Below are positions 44,822 to 58,331 of a DNA stretch of 64,000 nt, piece by piece. Position 1 is the first letter of the stretch, and every line of letters begins with the position of its first letter. Both the position numbers and the translations under genes were made by a program. Under the pieces are notes generated by a model, which had not been told where the DNA came from, did not search any database, and saw only the letters and a list, made by a program, of their open reading frames with translations. This DNA comes from Phyllobacterium calauticae (lineage in GTDB: Bacteria > Pseudomonadota > Alphaproteobacteria > Rhizobiales > Rhizobiaceae): contig NZ_JAGENB010000002.1 of assembly GCF_019991125.1 (NCBI RefSeq), positions 946,672 through 1,010,671 of the forward strand, read 5' to 3'.

Positions 44822-44909
44822 TCTCGGACCTAACCGTCCGGGTTTTAAAGAATTCCAGGCCTTTCGGGGCCTGGATAACCGGATGAAAGTCCGGTTATCC
44901 TGTCCGAGA
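44822..44909 (+). promoter_or_regulatory. Three-way RNA structure between rplA and rplJ
   Basis: The closing stem TCTCGGAC (44822-44829) pairs with GTCCGAGA (44902-44909). Inside are hairpin CCAGGCC/GGCCTGG (44855-44874) and hairpin GGATAACCGGA/TCCGGTTATCC (44873-44900, overlapping the first by two bases). No T-run follows, so it is more likely an mRNA processing or attenuation structure than a plain terminator. Confidence 0.55.
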
Positions 44910-44949
44910 TTGCAGGTGGCTCGCCTTAATTGTCATGAGCCTGCATGAG

Positions 44950-45155
44950 ACGTGGAACAGCTTTGTTAGGGTGGAAAAATCCACCGAGACAAGGTTCGAA
45001 CCGTAGTTGCCTTTCGCTTGCAGCCGGATTTCCGGCGAAGCAGGGGGGACAGGATCCTCAAGTGTTGTTTGGTTTCAGTTTTCGGATTGAAGCCTTGCAA
45101 CAAAAGGCAACCCGGCAGGGACGCACCGTGCGTTTCTGCCAAATGGAGAGAGACA
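44950..45155 (+). promoter_or_regulatory. Candidate ribosomal protein L10 leader
   Basis: The long untranslated region before rplJ is where many bacteria carry the L10-binding autoregulatory leader. It contains local stems such as GCCGGATTTCCGGC (about 45023-45036) and complementary CTTGCA/TTGCAA segments. I cannot verify the kink-turn fold by eye; assignment rests mainly on position. Confidence 0.4.
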
Positions 45156-45674
45156 GTGGAAAAAGCGGAAAAGCGCGAATTTGTCACTTGGCTGAACGGC
45201 GTCTTCAAGGACTCCGGTTCAGTTGTCGTGGCCCACTATACCGGTCTCACCGTTGCGCAGCTGAGCGATCTTCGCTCCAAGATGCGTGATGCTGGTGGCA
45301 CCGTTAAAGTCGCGAAGAACCGCCTTGCCAAGATCGCTCTTCAGGGCACGGAATCGGAAGGCATTTCTGACCTGTTCACAGGTCAGACACTTGTTGCCTA
45401 TTCGAATGATCCGATTACGGCACCAAAGATCGCCATCGAATTTGCCAAGGGTAACGAGAAGCTCGTCATCCTCGGTGGCTCGATGGGAGCAACAACTCTC
45501 GACGCTGATGGCGTGAAGGCTCTTGCCGCACTGCCGTCACTCGACGAGTTGCGTGCAAAGCTGGTTGGTATGATCCAGACACCAGCAACGCGCATCGCTC
45601 AGATCGTCAACGCACCGGCAGGCCAGCTTGCCCGCGTTTTCGGCGCCTATGCCCGGAAGGACGAAGCGGCATAA
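45156..45674 (+). CDS. rplJ: 50S ribosomal protein L10
   Basis: A 172-residue stalk base protein that anchors L7/L12 dimers. The start is GTG 45156 ([17 protein letters not shown]) after GGAGAGAGACA; the longer open frame to 45018 is leader sequence. [20 protein letters not shown] and [13 protein letters not shown] are the conserved RNA-binding blocks; the helical tail [20 protein letters not shown] binds L7/L12. Confidence 0.97.
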   Translation: MEKAEKREFVTWLNGVFKDSGSVVVAHYTGLTVAQLSDLRSKMRDAGGTVKVAKNRLAKIALQGTESEGISDLFTGQTLVAYSNDPITAPKIAIEFAKGNEKLVILGGSMGATTLDADGVKALAALPSLDELRAKLVGMIQTPATRIAQIVNAPAGQLARVFGAYARKDEAA

Positions 45675-45721
45675 GGCCGTTCTCGCTGTCAATATATCGA
45701 ACCTTGTAAAGGAAAACCAAA

Positions 45722-46099
45722 ATGACTGATCTCGCAAAGATCGTAGACGACCTGTCCAACCTGACTGTTCTGGAAGCTGCTGAACTTTCCAAGCTTCTGG
45801 AAGAGAAGTGGGGCGTTTCTGCTGCTGCTCCTGTTGCTGTTGCTGCTGCCGCTGGCGGCGGTGCAGCTGCTGCAGCCGTTGAAGAAAAGACTGAATTCGA
45901 CGTCGTTCTGACCGAAGCCGGCGCTAACAAGATCAACGTGATCAAGGAAGTGCGCGCTATCACCGGTCTCGGCCTCAAGGAAGCCAAGGACCTCGTTGAA
46001 GCTGCTCCCAAGCCAGTCAAGGAAGCTGCTACCAAGGACGAAGCTGACAAGATCAAGGCACAGCTCGAAGCAGCTGGCGCCAAGGTTGAACTCAAGTAA
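45722..46099 (+). CDS. rplL: 50S ribosomal protein L7/L12
   Basis: A 125-residue factor-recruiting stalk protein. N-terminal dimerisation domain ([21 protein letters not shown]), an Ala/Gly hinge ([18 protein letters not shown]), and the C-terminal domain [20 protein letters not shown], then [20 protein letters not shown]. The sequence is very strongly codon-biased. It is followed by an attenuator before rpoB. Confidence 0.98.
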   Translation: MTDLAKIVDDLSNLTVLEAAELSKLLEEKWGVSAAAPVAVAAAAGGGAAAAAVEEKTEFDVVLTEAGANKINVIKEVRAITGLGLKEAKDLVEAAPKPVKEAATKDEADKIKAQLEAAGAKVELK

Positions 46100-46113
46100 G
46101 TCCAACATTTTTG

Positions 46114-46155
46114 GCGGGCAGGGCGACAAGCCCTGTCCGCTGATCTGCCCTTTTT
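46114..46155 (+). terminator. rplL-rpoB attenuator
   Basis: GCGGGCAGGGC (46114-46124) pairs with GCCCTGTCCGC (46130-46140, one G-T pair) over a 5-base loop, with CTTTTT about ten bases later. The displaced T-run suggests partial termination, as known for the rplL-rpoB gap in E. coli, which sets the ratio of ribosomal protein to polymerase subunits. Confidence 0.6.
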
Positions 46156-46293
46156 GGGCAACCCGGTACTGAACCCTTTTCCTGACGGCAATTCCGATGC
46201 TTTCAGGAAACGGGTTTTGTCCCGTTCACGGGGCCGCAAAAGCGGTTTTAAGAAACATGCCAGTTTCCGCTGGCGCAAAGACGAGGAGCGACG

Positions 46294-49200
46294 ATGGCTC
46301 AGACCCATACTTTTAACGGTCGTAGGCGCGTACGCAAGTTTTTCGGCAAGATCCCTGAAGTCGCAGAGATGCCGAACCTCATCGAGGTTCAGAAGGCTTC
46401 CTACGATCAGTTCCTCATGGTTGAGGAGCCGAAAGGCGGGCGTCTTGATGAAGGTCTGCAGGCTGTGTTCAAGTCTGTGTTCCCGATCCAGGATTTCTCC
46501 GGCGCTTCCATGCTTGAATTCGTCAAGTATGAATTTGAAGCTCCAAAATTCGACGTTGACGAATGCCGTCAGCGCGATCTGACCTATGCTGCACCGCTGA
46601 AAGTCACGCTGCGCCTGATCGTGTTCGATATTGACGAGGATACGGGCGCCAAGTCGATCAAGGACATCAAGGAACAGGACGTTTACATGGGCGACATGCC
46701 GCTCATGACCGATAACGGCACGTTCATCGTCAACGGTACCGAGCGCGTCATCGTTTCGCAGATGCACCGTTCGCCGGGCGTTTTCTTCGATCACGACAAG
46801 GGCAAGACCCATTCGTCGGGTAAGCTGCTGTTTGCTGCGCGCGTCATTCCTTACCGCGGTTCCTGGCTTGACATCGAGTTCGATGCCAAGGACGTGGTCT
46901 ATGCTCGTATCGACCGCCGCCGCAAGATTCCTGCGACATCGCTGCTGATGGCGCTGGGCATGGACAGCGAAGAAATCCTGTCGACGTTCTACAATTCGCT
47001 GATGTTCAGCCGTGACGGCGACACCTGGCGCATTCCGTTCTCCGTCGATCGTTTCCGCGGTTTCAAGGCGACAACCGACGTTATCGATGCCGATACCGGT
47101 GAAGTCATTCTCGAGTCCGGCAAGAAGCTAACAGCCCGTGCTGCCAAGCAGCTTGCTGAAAAGGGCCTGAAGTTCATCAAGGCAACGGAAGACGACCTGT
47201 TCGGCATGTATCTTGCCGAAGACATCGTCAACATGGAGACCGGTGAAGTCTATCTCGAAGCCGGTGACGAGCTGGACGAGAAGACCCTCAAGGTTCTGCT
47301 CGACACGGGTGTAGCAGAGATCAACGTTCTCGATATCGACCATGTCAATATCGGACCGTATATCCGCAACACGCTGGCCGTCGACAAGAACGAGAGCCGT
47401 CAGGACGCGTTGTTCGACATCTACCGCGTCATGCGTCCCGGTGAGCCGCCGACAATCGACTCGGCGGAAGCCATGTTCAAGTCGCTGTTCTTCGATAGCG
47501 AGCGCTATGATCTCTCGGCTGTTGGCCGCGTGAAGATGAACATGCGTCTCGACCTGAATGCGGAAGACACCGTCCGCATCCTGCGCAAGGAAGATATCCT
47601 TGCCGTGGTCAAGATGCTGGTCGATCTGCGCGACGGTCGCGGTGAAATCGACGACATCGACAATCTCGGCAACCGCCGCGTGCGTTCGGTCGGCGAATTG
47701 ATGGAAAACCAGTACCGCGTTGGCCTGCTCCGCATGGAGCGCGCCATCAAGGAACGCATGTCGTCCATCGAAATCGACACCGTGATGCCGCAGGACCTGA
47801 TCAATGCGAAGCCGGCAGCCGCTGCCGTTCGCGAATTCTTCGGCTCCTCGCAGCTGTCGCAGTTCATGGATCAGACCAACCCGCTTTCGGAAATCACCCA
47901 CAAGCGCCGTCTTTCGGCACTTGGACCCGGTGGTCTGACCCGCGAGCGTGCCGGCTTCGAAGTCCGCGACGTGCATCCCACGCATTACGGCCGTATCTGC
48001 CCGATTGAAACGCCGGAAGGCCCGAATATCGGTCTGATCAACTCGCTCGCAACCTTTGCCCGGGTCAACAAGTACGGCTTCATCGAAAGCCCGTACCGCC
48101 GGATCGTTGACGGCAAGGTCACGGATGACGTCGTCTATCTCTCGGCGATGGAAGAAGCCAAGTATCACGTGGCGCAGGCCAATGTGGAACTCGACGCTTC
48201 CGGCGCCTTCACGGACGAATTCGTTGTCTGCCGTCATGCGGGTGAAGTTCTGATGGCTCCGCGTGAAAACGTGGATCTGATGGACGTGTCGCCGAAGCAG
48301 CTCGTATCGGTTGCCGCAGCGCTCATTCCGTTCCTGGAAAACGACGACGCCAACCGCGCTCTGATGGGCTCGAACATGCAGCGTCAGGCCGTACCTCTGG
48401 TTCGCGCCGAGGCACCGTTCGTCGGTACCGGCATGGAGCCGATCGTTGCCCGTGACTCCGGCGCGGCCATCGGTGCACGCCGCACAGGTATCGTCGATCA
48501 GGTCGATGCGACGCGTATCGTTATCCGTGCGACGGAAGATCTCGTACCGGGCAAATCAGGCGTCGATATCTACCGCCTGATGAAGTTCCAGCGTTCGAAC
48601 CAGAACACCTGCATCAATCAGCGTCCGCTGGTTCGTGTTGGCGACCGGATCGAAAAGGGCGACATCATTGCCGACGGTCCTTCGACGGACCTGGGCGATC
48701 TGGCGCTCGGCCGCAACGTGCTCGTCGCGTTCATGCCTTGGAACGGCTACAACTACGAAGACTCCATCCTTCTGTCTGAGAAGATCGTTTCGGATGACGT
48801 CTTCACCTCGATCCACATCGAGGAGTTTGAAGTCATGGCCCGCGATACGAAGCTCGGACCGGAAGAAATCACGCGCGACATTCCGAACGTTTCGGAAGAA
48901 GCCCTGAAGAACCTGGACGAAGCCGGTATCGTTTACATCGGTGCGGAAGTTCAGCCCGGCGACATTCTCGTCGGCAAGATCACGCCGAAGGGCGAAAGCC
49001 CGATGACGCCGGAAGAGAAGCTTCTGCGCGCCATCTTCGGTGAAAAGGCTTCCGATGTCCGTGACACCTCGATGCGCATGCCGCCCGGGACTTACGGTAC
49101 GGTTGTGGAAGTTCGCGTTTTCAATCGCCACGGCGTTGAAAAGGACGAACGCGCCATGGCGATCGAACGCGAGGAAATCGAGCGTTTGGCCAAGGACCGC

Positions 49201-50445
49201 GACGACGAACAGGCTATTCTTGACCGCAACGTCTATGGCCGTCTGGCTGACGTTCTCAATGGCAAGCCTGCCGTTGCCGGACCGAAGTCGTTCAAGAAGG
49301 GCACTGTTGTCACGACGGAAGTCATGGGTGAACACCCGCGTTCCCAGTGGTGGCAGTTCGCCGTCGAGGACGAAAAGCTTCAGGGCGAAATCGAAGCTCT
49401 GCGCAACCAGTACGACGACTCCAAGAAGCTGCTTGAACAGCGCTTCATGGACAAGGTCGAGAAGGTACAGCGCGGCGACGAGATGCCTCCGGGCGTCATG
49501 AAGATGGTCAAGGTCTTTGTTGCTGTGAAGCGCAAGATCCAGCCAGGCGACAAGATGGCTGGCCGTCACGGCAACAAGGGTGTTGTCTCGCGCATTGCCG
49601 CCGTTGAAGATATGCCGTTCCTCGAAGACGGAACGCATGTCGACATCGTGCTCAATCCGCTTGGCGTGCCAAGCCGCATGAACGTTGGCCAGATTCTGGA
49701 AACGCATCTGGGCTGGGCCTGCGCCGGAATGGGCAAGAAGATCGGTGATCTGATCGAAGCCTACAAGGCACAGTATGCGGCCAGTGGTCAGGGCGATATC
49801 CAGCCGCTGCGGGCGACGATCGAGTCGATCATCCCCGACAACGACCGGAACGAGCCAGTCCGCAACTATGACGACGAGAGCATCGTTCGTCTTGGTGAGC
49901 AGATGAAGCGCGGCGTGTCGATTGCAACGCCGGTGTTTGACGGTGCGCATGAGCCGGACATCAACGTGATGCTGGAGCAGGCGGGTCTGAAGGCTTCTGG
50001 TCAGTCCACGCTCTATGACGGACGTACGGGTGAAACTTTCGATCGTCAGGTGACTGTCGGCTACATCTACATGCTGAAGCTGCACCACCTGGTCGACGAC
50101 AAGATCCATGCCCGTTCGATCGGACCATACTCGCTCGTGACGCAGCAGCCTCTGGGTGGTAAAGCCCAGTTCGGCGGTCAGCGCTTCGGTGAAATGGAGG
50201 TCTGGGCCCTGGAAGCATACGGTGCGGCCTACACGCTGCAGGAAATGCTCACGGTCAAGTCCGATGACGTCGCCGGTCGTACCAAGGTCTATGAAGCGAT
50301 CGTCCGCGGTGACGATACGTTCGAGGCCGGTATTCCGGAGAGCTTCAACGTTCTCGTCAAGGAAATGCGTTCGCTCGGTCTCAATGTCGAGCTGGACGAT
50401 ACACGCCAGCAAGAGCAGCAGGCTTTGCCTGACGCGGCAGAGTAA
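46294..50445 (+). CDS. rpoB: RNA polymerase beta subunit
   Basis: A 1383-residue catalytic subunit of RNA polymerase. The rifampicin region reads [20 protein letters not shown] and [12 protein letters not shown], wild-type at the usual resistance positions. Also present: [47 protein letters not shown], and the C-terminal PFSDRD-equivalent region through [16 protein letters not shown] and [20 protein letters not shown]. Length is normal for alphaproteobacteria. An intercistronic hairpin separates it from rpoC by 143 bases. Confidence 0.98.
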   Translation: MAQTHTFNGRRRVRKFFGKIPEVAEMPNLIEVQKASYDQFLMVEEPKGGRLDEGLQAVFKSVFPIQDFSGASMLEFVKYEFEAPKFDVDECRQRDLTYAAPLKVTLRLIVFDIDEDTGAKSIKDIKEQDVYMGDMPLMTDNGTFIVNGTERVIVSQMHRSPGVFFDHDKGKTHSSGKLLFAARVIPYRGSWLDIEFDAKDVVYARIDRRRKIPATSLLMALGMDSEEILSTFYNSLMFSRDGDTWRIPFSVDRFRGFKATTDVIDADTGEVILESGKKLTARAAKQLAEKGLKFIKATEDDLFGMYLAEDIVNMETGEVYLEAGDELDEKTLKVLLDTGVAEINVLDIDHVNIGPYIRNTLAVDKNESRQDALFDIYRVMRPGEPPTIDSAEAMFKSLFFDSERYDLSAVGRVKMNMRLDLNAEDTVRILRKEDILAVVKMLVDLRDGRGEIDDIDNLGNRRVRSVGELMENQYRVGLLRMERAIKERMSSIEIDTVMPQDLINAKPAAAAVREFFGSSQLSQFMDQTNPLSEITHKRRLSALGPGGLTRERAGFEVRDVHPTHYGRICPIETPEGPNIGLINSLATFARVNKYGFIESPYRRIVDGKVTDDVVYLSAMEEAKYHVAQANVELDASGAFTDEFVVCRHAGEVLMAPRENVDLMDVSPKQLVSVAAALIPFLENDDANRALMGSNMQRQAVPLVRAEAPFVGTGMEPIVARDSGAAIGARRTGIVDQVDATRIVIRATEDLVPGKSGVDIYRLMKFQRSNQNTCINQRPLVRVGDRIEKGDIIADGPSTDLGDLALGRNVLVAFMPWNGYNYEDSILLSEKIVSDDVFTSIHIEEFEVMARDTKLGPEEITRDIPNVSEEALKNLDEAGIVYIGAEVQPGDILVGKITPKGESPMTPEEKLLRAIFGEKASDVRDTSMRMPPGTYGTVVEVRVFNRHGVEKDERAMAIEREEIERLAKDRDDEQAILDRNVYGRLADVLNGKPAVAGPKSFKKGTVVTTEVMGEHPRSQWWQFAVEDEKLQGEIEALRNQYDDSKKLLEQRFMDKVEKVQRGDEMPPGVMKMVKVFVAVKRKIQPGDKMAGRHGNKGVVSRIAAVEDMPFLEDGTHVDIVLNPLGVPSRMNVGQILETHLGWACAGMGKKIGDLIEAYKAQYAASGQGDIQPLRATIESIIPDNDRNEPVRNYDDESIVRLGEQMKRGVSIATPVFDGAHEPDINVMLEQAGLKASGQSTLYDGRTGETFDRQVTVGYIYMLKLHHLVDDKIHARSIGPYSLVTQQPLGGKAQFGGQRFGEMEVWALEAYGAAYTLQEMLTVKSDDVAGRTKVYEAIVRGDDTFEAGIPESFNVLVKEMRSLGLNVELDDTRQQEQQALPDAAE

Positions 50446-50453
50446 AAAAGTTG

Positions 50454-50477
50454 GGGTGCGCGGTTTGCCGCGCACCC
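50454..50477 (+). other. rpoB-rpoC intercistronic hairpin
   Basis: Perfect 10-bp stem GGGTGCGCGG/CCGCGCACCC with a TTTG loop, nine bases after the rpoB stop. There is no proper T-run, so it is probably a processing or stability element rather than a terminator. Confidence 0.6.
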
Positions 50478-50588
50478 GACCATTTTGTTTCGAGCCGCTG
50501 CAGAAGCGGCATTTGATCTAGATGGACCCGCGACGGCGGATCATTCCATCGCAAGCAGAGGGCAATTTTTGCCCCATGGAGAAACGGC

Positions 50589-54797
<4,209 letters not shown>

Positions 54798-54820
54798 GCC
54801 GGTTGCACACGACGACATTG

Positions 54821-54849
54821 AAAAGGCCGCCTTTCGGGGCGGCCTTTTT
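54821..54849 (+). terminator. Terminator of the rpoBC operon
   Basis: AAAAGGCCGCC pairs with GGCGGCCTTTTT around TTTCGG, a strong GC stem with T-run at 54845-54849. Confidence 0.94.
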
Positions 54850-54909
54850 GTTTGGGCTATGATGTGAATGCTGATGGGCAAACGAAGAAACTGTTCAGTA
54901 TCCTCGGCG

Positions 54910-55191
54910 TTATTCGTCAAACTCGATCAGCGCGGCCTGGCCGGTGAGGGCGGTCTTCCAGGCGGAGAGGTGCGGTTCTTCCTCCGGTTCGCTTGTCAGC
55001 GTGCCGATCTCCAAGAGTTCAGCCTCTTCATAGCCTTCATTGGCCAGAATCTGCAGGGCGGTTTCAACCAGCCCGTCGGCATCGTCATTCATCAGGAGAA
55101 CATGCACCTGCAGCGGCTCTTCATCGCCTTTCTTCCAGACGTCGGCAACGATGAGGTGGACTGTTTTCGGTTCGGGATTATCTGTTGGCAT
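54910..55191 (-). CDS. Small acidic protein of unknown function
   Basis: A 93-residue, strongly acidic, cytoplasmic protein (MPTDNPEPKTVHLIVADVWK, then a VLLMNDDADGLVETALQILANEGYEEAELLEIG core) with predicted alternation of beta and alpha elements. I do not recognise a named family. It runs convergently to rpoC. Its GC-rich codon use is like the host genes rather than the neighbouring island, so I regard it as resident and as the left border of the insertion. It starts 24 bases from the exporter stop. Confidence 0.65.
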   Translation of the reverse strand: MPTDNPEPKTVHLIVADVWKKGDEEPLQVHVLLMNDDADGLVETALQILANEGYEEAELLEIGTLTSEPEEEPHLSAWKTALTGQAALIEFDE

Positions 55192-55215
55192 TGAATTGAT
55201 TCCAGAGTTTGATCG

Positions 55216-56958
55216 TCATTCTGTCTGTAATGAAATCGTACCATTTATGAAATCAGAATATTCTTTGCAGCCAAGCAGATCGATATGGGGCCCACAAAGA
55301 GTTTTTCCCGGTCCAATCAAATAGAGGACGGTATCATTTGGTCCGATCAACTTTATGTCATGGGTGATTATAATCTCGGTCTGCCTGTTTTCACGATTGT
55401 TCAATGCCAGGACCACGCGCGAGCGATTTACTTCATCCAGCGCGGTTGTCGGTTCATCCAACAGCAAGAGATTGGAAGGTTTCAGGAGTGCACGAGCCAA
55501 GGATATGCGTTGTTTCTCGCCGCCGGATAGTCTGTTGCCGCGTTCCCCCACGGTCGGCTCGTTCTCGCCATCATGCCGGTCCAGGACCTCACGCAATCCC
55601 AATACCGACATGATGGCTTCAATTGCATCGTTCGGTGCGCCGGAACCAAGGGCGATATTGTCTCTGATTGTCATATCAAACAAAAGGCTGTCCTGGTAAG
55701 CCACCGCGATACCATTGCGGAATGCTTCGGCGTTGGTCTGTGTCAGATCGACGTTCTCAATGGTGAAATGCCCGGTCGATGGGGGAACCAGACACCCCAG
55801 AACGCGCAGAAGACTGCTTTTTCCCGTGCCGGACGCACCGACGATGAACAGTCGGCTGGCTGCGGCGATCGAAAGGTCCAGGCCGACAATCACGGGAGTC
55901 GCGCCTATCGTGATCCCAAGATTGGTGAGTTGCAAAGCCCAGGGTCTGTCGGCTACCGGCAAATCAGAACTCTGCGCCGCAGGAACTGGATTTTCCGCAA
56001 GAAGACGCATCAACAAGGTCGCTTCTCCGGCAGAAGCATGTATTTCCCTATAGACACGCGCCAATGTCTCGACGGGCTGCAGCAGCCGGATGATGTAGGT
56101 ATTGATCAACACAAGTTCGCCAACCGTGAGCGAACTTGTGGAAACGTCCAGTGCACCGTGCCATAGAACCCAAATCACGACGCCGCCGAATATGATCGTT
56201 TGCCATACGCCGTAGTAAACACGCTGGGTGAAGGTCACTTTCCAGTGCCCGTCATTTGTCTTCAGCTTCTTGTTGAGCTGCTCGATGATTGCCGTGCGCA
56301 AGTTCGCTTGCTGTACATGATCTGCGTTGACGAGGGCATCAAGCCCGTATGTCCAGGCGGCGGTGCCGCTTTCCATGGCGTCTTCAGTCGCTGCCCGTAT
56401 GCGGATCGCCGACAGGTTTGCCAGGTATCCATAGACGCAAAGAGCGGCAATCAACAGCACTGCAATCCATGGATCGACCATGACTGCGATGACAAATCCC
56501 GCAATCATCAGCTCGACGATCGTCGGTGCAACGGAAAAGGCAAGGCTCGATGTAATATCCCGGATGGCATCGAGCCCCTTTTCAACGATACGGCCTAGCT
56601 CATGAGAGGTGTGTTCCCGCATCGCATGATAGGGAAGCGACAACGCATGGTTGAAGACGTTCAGCGTGAGGTGGCGTTGCAAACGGAGATTGAATGGACC
56701 AAATGTCAGCCATTCGAATTGAGAGATGATGGAGGTGATCAGCAAGCTCACGGAAAACGCAAGAATAAGGGATATACCGGCTTCCATGTCACGCCCCTCA
56801 GACAGGAGATCGATGCCCTTTGCAAACAGTATCGGAATGGCAGACATTGCCGCACTGACTATGGTGATTGTTCCGATCAAAATAAGTAACAGTGCAAACT
56901 GTCTTCTACTTTTGAATATTATTAAAAAGGAATATCTGAATACGGCGGATTCATTCAC
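55216..56958 (-). CDS. ABC exporter of the azole-peptide cluster (fused TMD-NBD)
   Basis: A 580-residue exporter half-transporter with six predicted transmembrane helices (about 20-310) and a C-terminal ATPase. Walker A is GASGTGKSSLLR, the signature LSGGEKQRISLARAL, Walker B LLLLDEPTTALDE, and the H-loop ITHDIK. No C39 peptidase domain precedes the membrane part (it starts MNESAVFRYSFLII), so leader removal must be done by another protease. It probably exports, and gives self-protection against, the modified peptide made by the divergent genes. Codon use is clearly AT-richer than the flanking rpo/rps genes. It shares a 159-base divergent promoter region with the precursor gene. Confidence 0.9.
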   Translation of the reverse strand: MNESAVFRYSFLIIFKSRRQFALLLILIGTITIVSAAMSAIPILFAKGIDLLSEGRDMEAGISLILAFSVSLLITSIISQFEWLTFGPFNLRLQRHLTLNVFNHALSLPYHAMREHTSHELGRIVEKGLDAIRDITSSLAFSVAPTIVELMIAGFVIAVMVDPWIAVLLIAALCVYGYLANLSAIRIRAATEDAMESGTAAWTYGLDALVNADHVQQANLRTAIIEQLNKKLKTNDGHWKVTFTQRVYYGVWQTIIFGGVVIWVLWHGALDVSTSSLTVGELVLINTYIIRLLQPVETLARVYREIHASAGEATLLMRLLAENPVPAAQSSDLPVADRPWALQLTNLGITIGATPVIVGLDLSIAAASRLFIVGASGTGKSSLLRVLGCLVPPSTGHFTIENVDLTQTNAEAFRNGIAVAYQDSLLFDMTIRDNIALGSGAPNDAIEAIMSVLGLREVLDRHDGENEPTVGERGNRLSGGEKQRISLARALLKPSNLLLLDEPTTALDEVNRSRVVLALNNRENRQTEIIITHDIKLIGPNDTVLYLIGPGKTLCGPHIDLLGCKEYSDFINGTISLQTE

Positions 56959-57030
56959 GAAATTTTCCTGTTACATAAGAATTATATTATTAAAGTTGAA
57001 ATTATACGAGCCATATTGGCTGAATTCCAA

Positions 57031-57058
57031 TCGTTTATCTATGGAACTAACGTATAAT
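57031..57058 (+). promoter_or_regulatory. Candidate promoter of the azole-peptide precursor operon
   Basis: A perfect -10 box TATAAT at 57053-57058 lies in a very AT-rich divergent intergenic region; a -35 is weak (TCGTTT at 57031-57036, 16-base spacer), suggesting activator control. Transcription would start near 57065, about 53 bases before the precursor ATG. On the other strand TATAAT-like boxes around 56985-57010 could serve the exporter. Confidence 0.5.
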
Positions 57059-57117
57059 ATACATAGCGATGCAATTCGATATGATGTGCTTGTTGCAAAT
57101 TTCCAAGGAGATATGGA

Positions 57118-57330
57118 ATGTTGATCCATTTTCTGAGCCCAGGACAATTCGGCGATCAAGTCGAGTTCGACGATGATGACAACGCGACCATGGCAAGCGG
57201 CGGACTGAGTGGCGTAAGCCCAGGTAGCTCGAAATCGAGCAGCAGCGCAAAATGTGATAGCAGCAGCAGATGCGGTGCATCCGGCAAAAGCAGCAGTTCT
57301 TCGGCCTCGGGCAAGGGGTGGAGCACCTAA
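57118..57330 (+). CDS. Precursor peptide of a linear azol(in)e-containing peptide (LAP/TOMM)
   Basis: A 70-residue RiPP precursor. Residues 1-26 form a leader with hydrophobic LIHFLSPGQFG and the acidic patch EFDDDD; from about residue 27 the peptide is a low-complexity Ser/Gly/Lys core with 20 Ser, two Cys (46 and 52), one Thr and no acidic residue except Asp47. Short Ser runs (SSSS at 40-43, SSS at 48-50, SSSSS at 58-62) and XCDSSSRCG are ideal substrates for cyclodehydration to oxazole and thiazole. MASGG at 25-29 could be the leader boundary. AAGGAG precedes ATG 57118. It is followed by a terminator-like hairpin and three modification genes. The exact core boundary and ring positions are inference. 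Confidence 0.88.
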   Translation: MLIHFLSPGQFGDQVEFDDDDNATMASGGLSGVSPGSSKSSSSAKCDSSSRCGASGKSSSSSASGKGWST

Positions 57331-57335
57331 GCCCA

Positions 57336-57371
57336 GGGGCGGTACCCAAGCTGCGCGTACCGCCTCTTTTT
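57336..57371 (+). terminator. Attenuator between precursor and modification genes
   Basis: GGGGCGGTAC (57336-57345) pairs with GTACCGCCTC (57357-57366, one G-T pair) over an 11-base loop, followed by TTTTT. It should let most transcripts stop after the precursor, giving more peptide than enzyme, a usual arrangement in bacteriocin operons. Confidence 0.85.
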
Positions 57372-57434
57372 AGCTGACAACATTGTTGCATTGATCCAGG
57401 GCGCCACGGACCACTCCAAATCTGGAGGTTGAGG

Positions 57435-58331
57435 ATGCGATTTAACATTCAGCCCTATGCCAAAATCGTCGGTGAAGATGACGGCATGCCTTTCATATGC
57501 ACGCCATCCGGTGTCACACGCCTGCATGACCACTCGATGATCGATGTGCTGACGCATCTCAAGGCATTGGGCGTCTCGACAAATCAACCAGCCATTGATC
57601 AACTCTTTGCAGATCAGAATATTGACCCGAGGGCTGGCCGGAGTTTTCTTGAAAGAATCAACATATTGAAGCGGTATCGCGATGATGTGCGGGTTGTGGT
57701 CTATTCAACAGACGGGGCCATGGCAGTTATGGTTGCCGCGCAAATCGAGAGGAATGATGCTGTCGACGTCGTCATCATTGATGAACTGGGTGACATTTCA
57801 GGACCAACAATACTCATCTGTGTCCAGGCGCAATATGATCATGGATTGGCGCGCGCCATTGTCGATCTCTGTCATCAAAAACCGGATCTGTTTCTCTTGC
57901 ACGCCTACTTTGTATTGAGGCACTTTGTGATTGACGGGTTTTATTCGGTGCGGATGGCGCTGCCCGACCATTTCAGTTCGCTCTACAATCTTGCGGGTCT
58001 CGATCGATCATCCAAATTCAAACCTTCCAGCTGGGCGGATGTTTTCTTCGCTCATGCAAGTGCGGTCAGCACCACTGCGGTCCCAACCTTGCCAAGGTCT
58101 TCTCTTGAAGAGAGCGCTGCCCTGCATTTGCTTTATACCCGCTTCCGGCAATTGATCGCGGCTGAAATGGTTCCCGTCTTCTCCGATGATCTGGGTACAG
58201 TCACGGAGATGAATCTGGATAGCGGACATATTCAACGCCATCGCGCCAATCACTCAAGTTTCAGCTCGTCCATGCGTGACTGGGCCGTTTCGCCGCCCAG
58301 CCCAATGGGGAGAGCCGATCATGAAAACTGA
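57435..58331 (+). CDS. Putative E1-like cyclodehydratase partner (TOMM C protein)
   Basis: A 298-residue protein between the precursor and the dehydrogenase, the place of the ThiF/E1-like partner (McbB-type) in LAP operons. This partner binds the leader through an RRE domain and presents the core to YcaO. The N-terminal 80 residues (MRFNIQPYAKIVGEDD, then SMIDVLTHLKALGVS) could be the winged-helix RRE, and the following alternating beta-alpha segment (VRVVVYSTDGAMAVMVAAQI, DVVIIDELGDIS) a Rossmann-like core. It has only three Cys and no CxxC, so the structural zinc site of many such proteins is missing. GGAGG lies six bases before ATG 57435. The call depends chiefly on context and overall shape. 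Confidence 0.68.
   Translation: MRFNIQPYAKIVGEDDGMPFICTPSGVTRLHDHSMIDVLTHLKALGVSTNQPAIDQLFADQNIDPRAGRSFLERINILKRYRDDVRVVVYSTDGAMAVMVAAQIERNDAVDVVIIDELGDISGPTILICVQAQYDHGLARAIVDLCHQKPDLFLLHAYFVLRHFVIDGFYSVRMALPDHFSSLYNLAGLDRSSKFKPSSWADVFFAHASAVSTTAVPTLPRSSLEESAALHLLYTRFRQLIAAEMVPVFSDDLGTVTEMNLDSGHIQRHRANHSSFSSSMRDWAVSPPSPMGRADHEN

Noticed and set aside
46294..50445. Rifampicin-resistance change in rpoB as self-protection linked to the island
   Set aside because: The rifampicin region is wild type in all residues that can be compared, and the island chemistry does not resemble rifamycins.
48556..50475. 639-codon minus-strand frame opposite rpoB
   Set aside because: Antisense of conserved rpoB sequence; no independent start or domain.
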